Assembly (NCBI GenBank): GCA_039679645.1
Contig: JBDKUO010000068.1
Location: forward strand, 1 to 33,309
Reading direction: 5' to 3'
DNA length: 33,309 bases
From: Armatimonadota bacterium
GTDB taxonomy: Bacteria > Armatimonadota > UBA5829
Shown: positions 32,339 through 33,309 of the stretch, piece after piece
Layout: every line of letters begins with the position of its first letter
How positions within the stretch are numbered: the first letter of the stretch is position 1
Position numbers and translations under genes: made by a program
Notes under the pieces: generated by a model
What the model saw: only the letters and a program-made list of their open reading frames with translations
Database searches by the model: none
Told to the model about the DNA's origin: nothing

Positions 32339-32370
32339 CGCTCACGGAAGATCGTGGGCGTTTTTGTTTT
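32339..32370 (+). terminator. Rho-independent terminator on the plus strand
   Basis: CGCTCACG (32339-32346) pairs with CGTGGGCG (32353-32360), 8 pairs with one wobble, around the loop GAAGAT. TTTTTGTTTT follows (32361-32370). It points opposite to the neighbouring genes and, with the extended -10 at 32304, frames a transcript of about 55 nt. Confidence 0.6.
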
Positions 32371-32746
32371 ATTTGGCCTTTTGGCCTCTTGCTACAAGTT
32401 CAACTTCTTGCCAATCCTCCGGCAGCCGCCAAACATAGACCTCTTGATTCGCAGCAATCAAAGCATCTATCCACTCCTGCTGTTCATCAGTGACTTTCCG
32501 CCGCTTTGTTTTAAGCTCAGCGATTACAAGCCTCTTGAAACTAAAGTGGACTGCCCAAAGGTCGGGAAATCCTGCCTGGTCACGTTTTGGTTTTTTCGCG
32601 TGATAACAAAGCCATCCATAACGTCTGAAAAGTTGCTCGACCTTTGCTTGCCACAGCGTTTCAGTAGCGTCAGGACTGGGCAGCTTGATCTCACCACCAC
32701 GCTGATATTCGCGATATTGTTCGGTTGTCCAGATTTCCTGATTCAC
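32369..32746 (-). CDS. VRR-NUC domain nuclease
   Basis: It is a small PD-(D/E)XK-type nuclease common before phage packaging genes; a role in Holliday junction or branched DNA cleavage is known for relatives. The 125 residues show the motif set: E29 in the first helix, GFPDLW with D62, AELKTKRR with E77 and K79, then TDEQQEW with Q89/Q90, and the closing VYVWRLPEDW. The start overlaps the stop of the preceding gene by 4 bases. Confidence 0.88.
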   Translation of the reverse strand: MNQEIWTTEQYREYQRGGEIKLPSPDATETLWQAKVEQLFRRYGWLCYHAKKPKRDQAGFPDLWAVHFSFKRLVIAELKTKRRKVTDEQQEWIDALIAANQEVYVWRLPEDWQEVELVARGQKAK

Positions 32747-33195
32747 TGCCCGAGCCTCCCCGGCAGCATCCTTGGCAGCTCGCCATTAGCCGCAAACCTG
32801 CACAACTGCGCTTCGGCTAAATCACCGATTCTGCCATGCCCAGGCAGCATCGCGTAGCTCAGAAACTCGCCCTCAAATGTCACGTCGCTATCTTCCGATG
32901 CCGACTCGACTATGAGCACTTTGGCCTTTACAATCAATGCCAGTTCACGCCACCGCCGTCTGCATTCGCGCTCCCAAGCGTCTTTTTGTTGATCTGATGT
33001 TCTGCGTGAATAACCGGTTCCGCATCGGCGGAGCTTGAACTCAGCATCATCAACAGCAGGTAGAAATACCTGCATGCGATATGGTCGTCTATTTCTCTCG
33101 AACACAGCGGTAGCACCGCCGTCATATGCACCAATAAGGATGTTTTCACAACCGAACCGCTCCAAAATCTTTCGGATTTCAGGAGGCTGTCTCAA
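32743..33195 (-). pseudogene. Phage protein truncated at its N terminus by an insertion sequence
   Basis: The remaining 150 residues (PEIRKILERFGCENILIGAY, then AVFERNRRPYRMQVFLP, WERECRRRWRELALIVKAKV, FLSYAMLPGHGRIGD, GELPRMLPG) match a phage/prophage family of unknown function that I recall from many phage early-to-late boundaries. Relatives start about 10-15 residues earlier. Here codons before residue 4-5 come from the IS end: the TTG at 33195 lies within GGCTGTCTCAAAA. Whether it is still expressed from this TTG is unknown. Confidence 0.6.
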
Positions 33196-33309
33196 AATTA
33201 TTTTCTAAAACATTGAGAATCAGGCATGGATTGATGTGTTGGATGTCGAACTCCTATATATGAGGAGGTTGCCATGCCACAGTTCAAAGAAATGCCGATG
33301 CCACCTGAT
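33185..33309 (+). mobile_element. Left end of an insertion sequence, cut by the window edge
   Basis: GGCTGTCTCAAAA at 33185-33197 has the form of an IS terminal inverted repeat and interrupts a phage reading frame. A leader of about 75 bp and a strong ribosome site then lead to the ATG at 33274. The other end and target duplication lie outside. The family cannot be fixed; an IS1182-like or IS4/IS5-like element is possible. Confidence 0.55.
33274..33309 (+). CDS. Start of a presumed IS transposase (12 codons visible)
   Basis: The visible residues are MPQFKEMPMPPD. GAGGAGG lies 5 nt before the ATG. The short MPxFK beginning resembles IS1182-type transposases, but 12 residues do not allow a firm family assignment. 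The gene runs off the right edge of the window. Confidence 0.5.
   Translation, partial: MPQFKEMPMPPD

Noticed and set aside
1-33309. CRISPR array or tRNA genes, including a tRNA attachment site for the prophage
   Set aside because: No regularly spaced repeats and no cloverleaf-like sequence were recognised; the prophage ends are not defined in the window.

Overview
This window looks like bacterial chromosome: one housekeeping gene (mfd), then a small AT-richer defence cluster, then the late (structural and lysis) half of a prophage. Shine-Dalgarno sites are strong, TTG starts are frequent, and a CGAAC-N4-GTTCG box of the Gram-positive LexA type is present. Together with an Mfd of ordinary 1188-residue length, this suggests a Terrabacteria-type lineage such as Armatimonadota, Chloroflexota or Bacillota. 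The sequence alone does not settle the phylum and I hold this assignment weakly.

Layout. 1-270: upstream region of mfd with short GCGAAA-type repeats and a sigma70-like promoter. 271-3837 (+): mfd. 3907-5339 (-): a two-gene type II Thoeris operon, thsA (two membrane segments plus macro domain) and thsB (TIR-like), behind a near-consensus promoter. 5340-6481: 1.1 kb without an intact gene, holding a fragment of a REP-associated (Y1/IS200-like) transposase, a pair of 22-bp inverted repeats, a 45-bp direct repeat and a decayed coding fragment. 6482-10166 (-): a tightly coupled pair, an N6-adenine DNA methyltransferase and a ComEC-type metallo-beta-lactamase-fold hydrolase. This pair is the best candidate here for an undescribed defence module. 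10314-33195 (-): prophage late genes in one orientation.

Prophage, in transcription order from right to left: an N-terminally truncated phage gene, VRR-NUC nuclease, ArpU/sigma-like late regulator, a small basic protein, terS, two small genes, terL, portal, Mu F-like head protein, scaffold-like protein, protease/scaffold, decoration protein, Mu gpT-like major capsid, connector and neck genes, tail tube, tail assembly protein, tape measure, distal tail proteins, a large receptor-binding protein, an XhlA-like membrane protein, a small protein, amidase and a Dam methylase. A tube and tape measure without a sheath indicate a long non-contractile (siphovirus) tail on a Mu-like head. No integrase, repressor or replication gene lies in the window. 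At 33185 an insertion sequence begins and has removed the start of the rightmost phage gene; only the first 12 codons of its presumed transposase are visible.

How the parts may work together (inference). Thoeris would sense phage infection through ThsB, which makes a nucleotide signal that ThsA's macro domain binds and converts to membrane damage. The methyltransferase/MBL pair would act on DNA, possibly as modification plus nuclease. The prophage carries its own Dam methylase, which could protect its DNA from such a system, with a LexA-like box just upstream. Terminators after the 88-residue gene and after the amidase divide the lysis end of the prophage into transcription units.
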